Shown here: positions 38,951 through 39,339 of the stretch, piece by piece
Layout: the number at the start of each line of letters is the position of its first letter
Position numbering within the stretch: position 1 is the stretch's first letter
DNA from: JBOFZL01 sp051655155
GTDB taxonomy: Bacteria; Bacillota; Clostridia; Peptostreptococcales; Filifactoraceae
Direction: 5' to 3'
Assembly (NCBI GenBank): GCA_051655155.1
Contig: JBOFZL010000085.1
Coordinates: forward strand, 1 to 39,339
Length of the DNA: 39,339 nt
Notes under the pieces: generated by a model
Told to the model about the DNA's origin: nothing
The model's database searches: none
What the model saw: only the letters and a program-made list of their open reading frames with translations
Made by a program: the position numbers and the translations under genes

Positions 38951-39339
38951 ATGATACCAAAAAAGGCTCGCTATGAGTATTGCATAAAGAAATCAATTGA
39001 ATTTATACTAACTGAAAACACAACTTCTTTTCCTCATGATCCTAATCGTATAATAAAAAAATATAATTGGTCGCAAATAAAATATTCTACTCTTGCATAT
39101 AAACATAACGTAACTATTCGTGATATATGCGCGACTTATGAAAGTGACGATGGTTATAGTATATATACAGGTTCTAAATATAGCATTGCATATAATGATA
39201 ACGCTCCTGAAGGTAGAATATATTTTACAAAGTTCCATGAGATTGGTCATATTTATTTAAATCATTTTATCGATTTTGATGAGACAATATTGGCAAGAAG
39301 TAAACTTAAAGAAAAAGATTATAAAATTTTAGAGCATGA
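38951..39339 (+). CDS. ImmA/IrrE-type metallopeptidase (5' part; continues at 1-740)
   Basis: First 129 codons of the 329-residue peptidase gene, running off the contig end and continuing at the start. The ATG follows the repressor stop by 5 bases. The N-terminal helical region (about 1-70) precedes the HEIGH zinc motif at residues 96-100. Bases 39201-39339 repeat bases 1-139, so this part is counted twice in the window. Confidence 0.88.
   Translation, partial: MIPKKARYEYCIKKSIEFILTENTTSFPHDPNRIIKKYNWSQIKYSTLAYKHNVTIRDICATYESDDGYSIYTGSKYSIAYNDNAPEGRIYFTKFHEIGHIYLNHFIDFDETILARSKLKEKDYKILEH
39201..39339. repeat. terminal overlap identical to bases 1-139
   Basis: The final 139 bases match the first 139 exactly and in the same direction, and the ImmA reading frame continues through the join. 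This is the sign of a circular molecule or circularly permuted population opened at an arbitrary point. A true 139-base physical terminal repeat inside a coding gene is possible but less likely. Confidence 0.92.

Noticed and set aside
1..39339. tRNA genes
   Set aside because: No cloverleaf with a clear T-arm GTTCRA and acceptor pairing was found. The CCCCAACAGGAATTC near 2022 is only a fragment-like resemblance.

Overview
The window is a complete, AT-rich temperate siphovirus genome of a low-GC Firmicute, most likely a Clostridium. AGA and ATA codons dominate, ribosome binding sites are strong AGGAGG types, and the replication set (DUF2800, DUF2815, family A polymerase, VirE-type primase-helicase, VRR-NUC, SNF2 helicase) is typical of clostridial and related phages. 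The last 139 bases (39201-39339) are identical to the first 139. The molecule is therefore circular, about 39,200 unique bases, and was cut inside a gene for an ImmA-type metallopeptidase that must be read across the junction.

Layout. A rightward lysogeny operon runs across the junction: XRE repressor (38586), ImmA-like peptidase with three zinc ribbons (38951 to 740), tyrosine integrase (792-1907), then an attP-like region (1908-2229). All other genes except one small XRE regulator point left. From the divergent switch at 38.4-38.6 kb the early genes run Cro/excisionase-like regulators, antirepressor, small proteins, DUF2800, an HNH-AP2-AP2 homing endonuclease, DUF2815, DNA polymerase, MazG-like, primase-helicase, a cluster of twelve iteron-like octamers (26.34-26.62 kb), VRR-NUC nuclease, SNF2 helicase and a sigma/ArpU-like late regulator. 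Packaging and virion genes follow: terS, a self-contained serine-resolvase cassette, terL, portal, minor head protein fused to a JAMM domain, scaffold, capsid, connectors, tail tube, frameshifted tail chaperones, tape measure, Dit, Tal and upper fibre. XhlA, holin and amidase complete the late region, which ends at a strong terminator at 5.5 kb. Intrinsic terminators punctuate the late genes.

Beyond the lysis genes, from 5.4 to 2.2 kb, lies a second regulated unit that ordinary siphoviruses lack. A divergent XRE pair shares an operator region with a consensus promoter. Four very small proteins follow, then a non-coding stretch of about 435 bases that folds extensively on the minus strand, and finally a ParM-like actin homologue with its own C-terminal helix-turn-helix and no recognisable ParR.

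Together the integrase and attP, the actin-like segregation protein, the resolvase with a res-like dyad, the iteron-like cluster and the circular assembly suggest a phage-plasmid, or a prophage able to live both integrated and as an episome. The most novel candidates are the structured RNA plus ParM-HTH unit, the iteron cluster and the autonomous resolvase cassette. These functional readings come from sequence alone.
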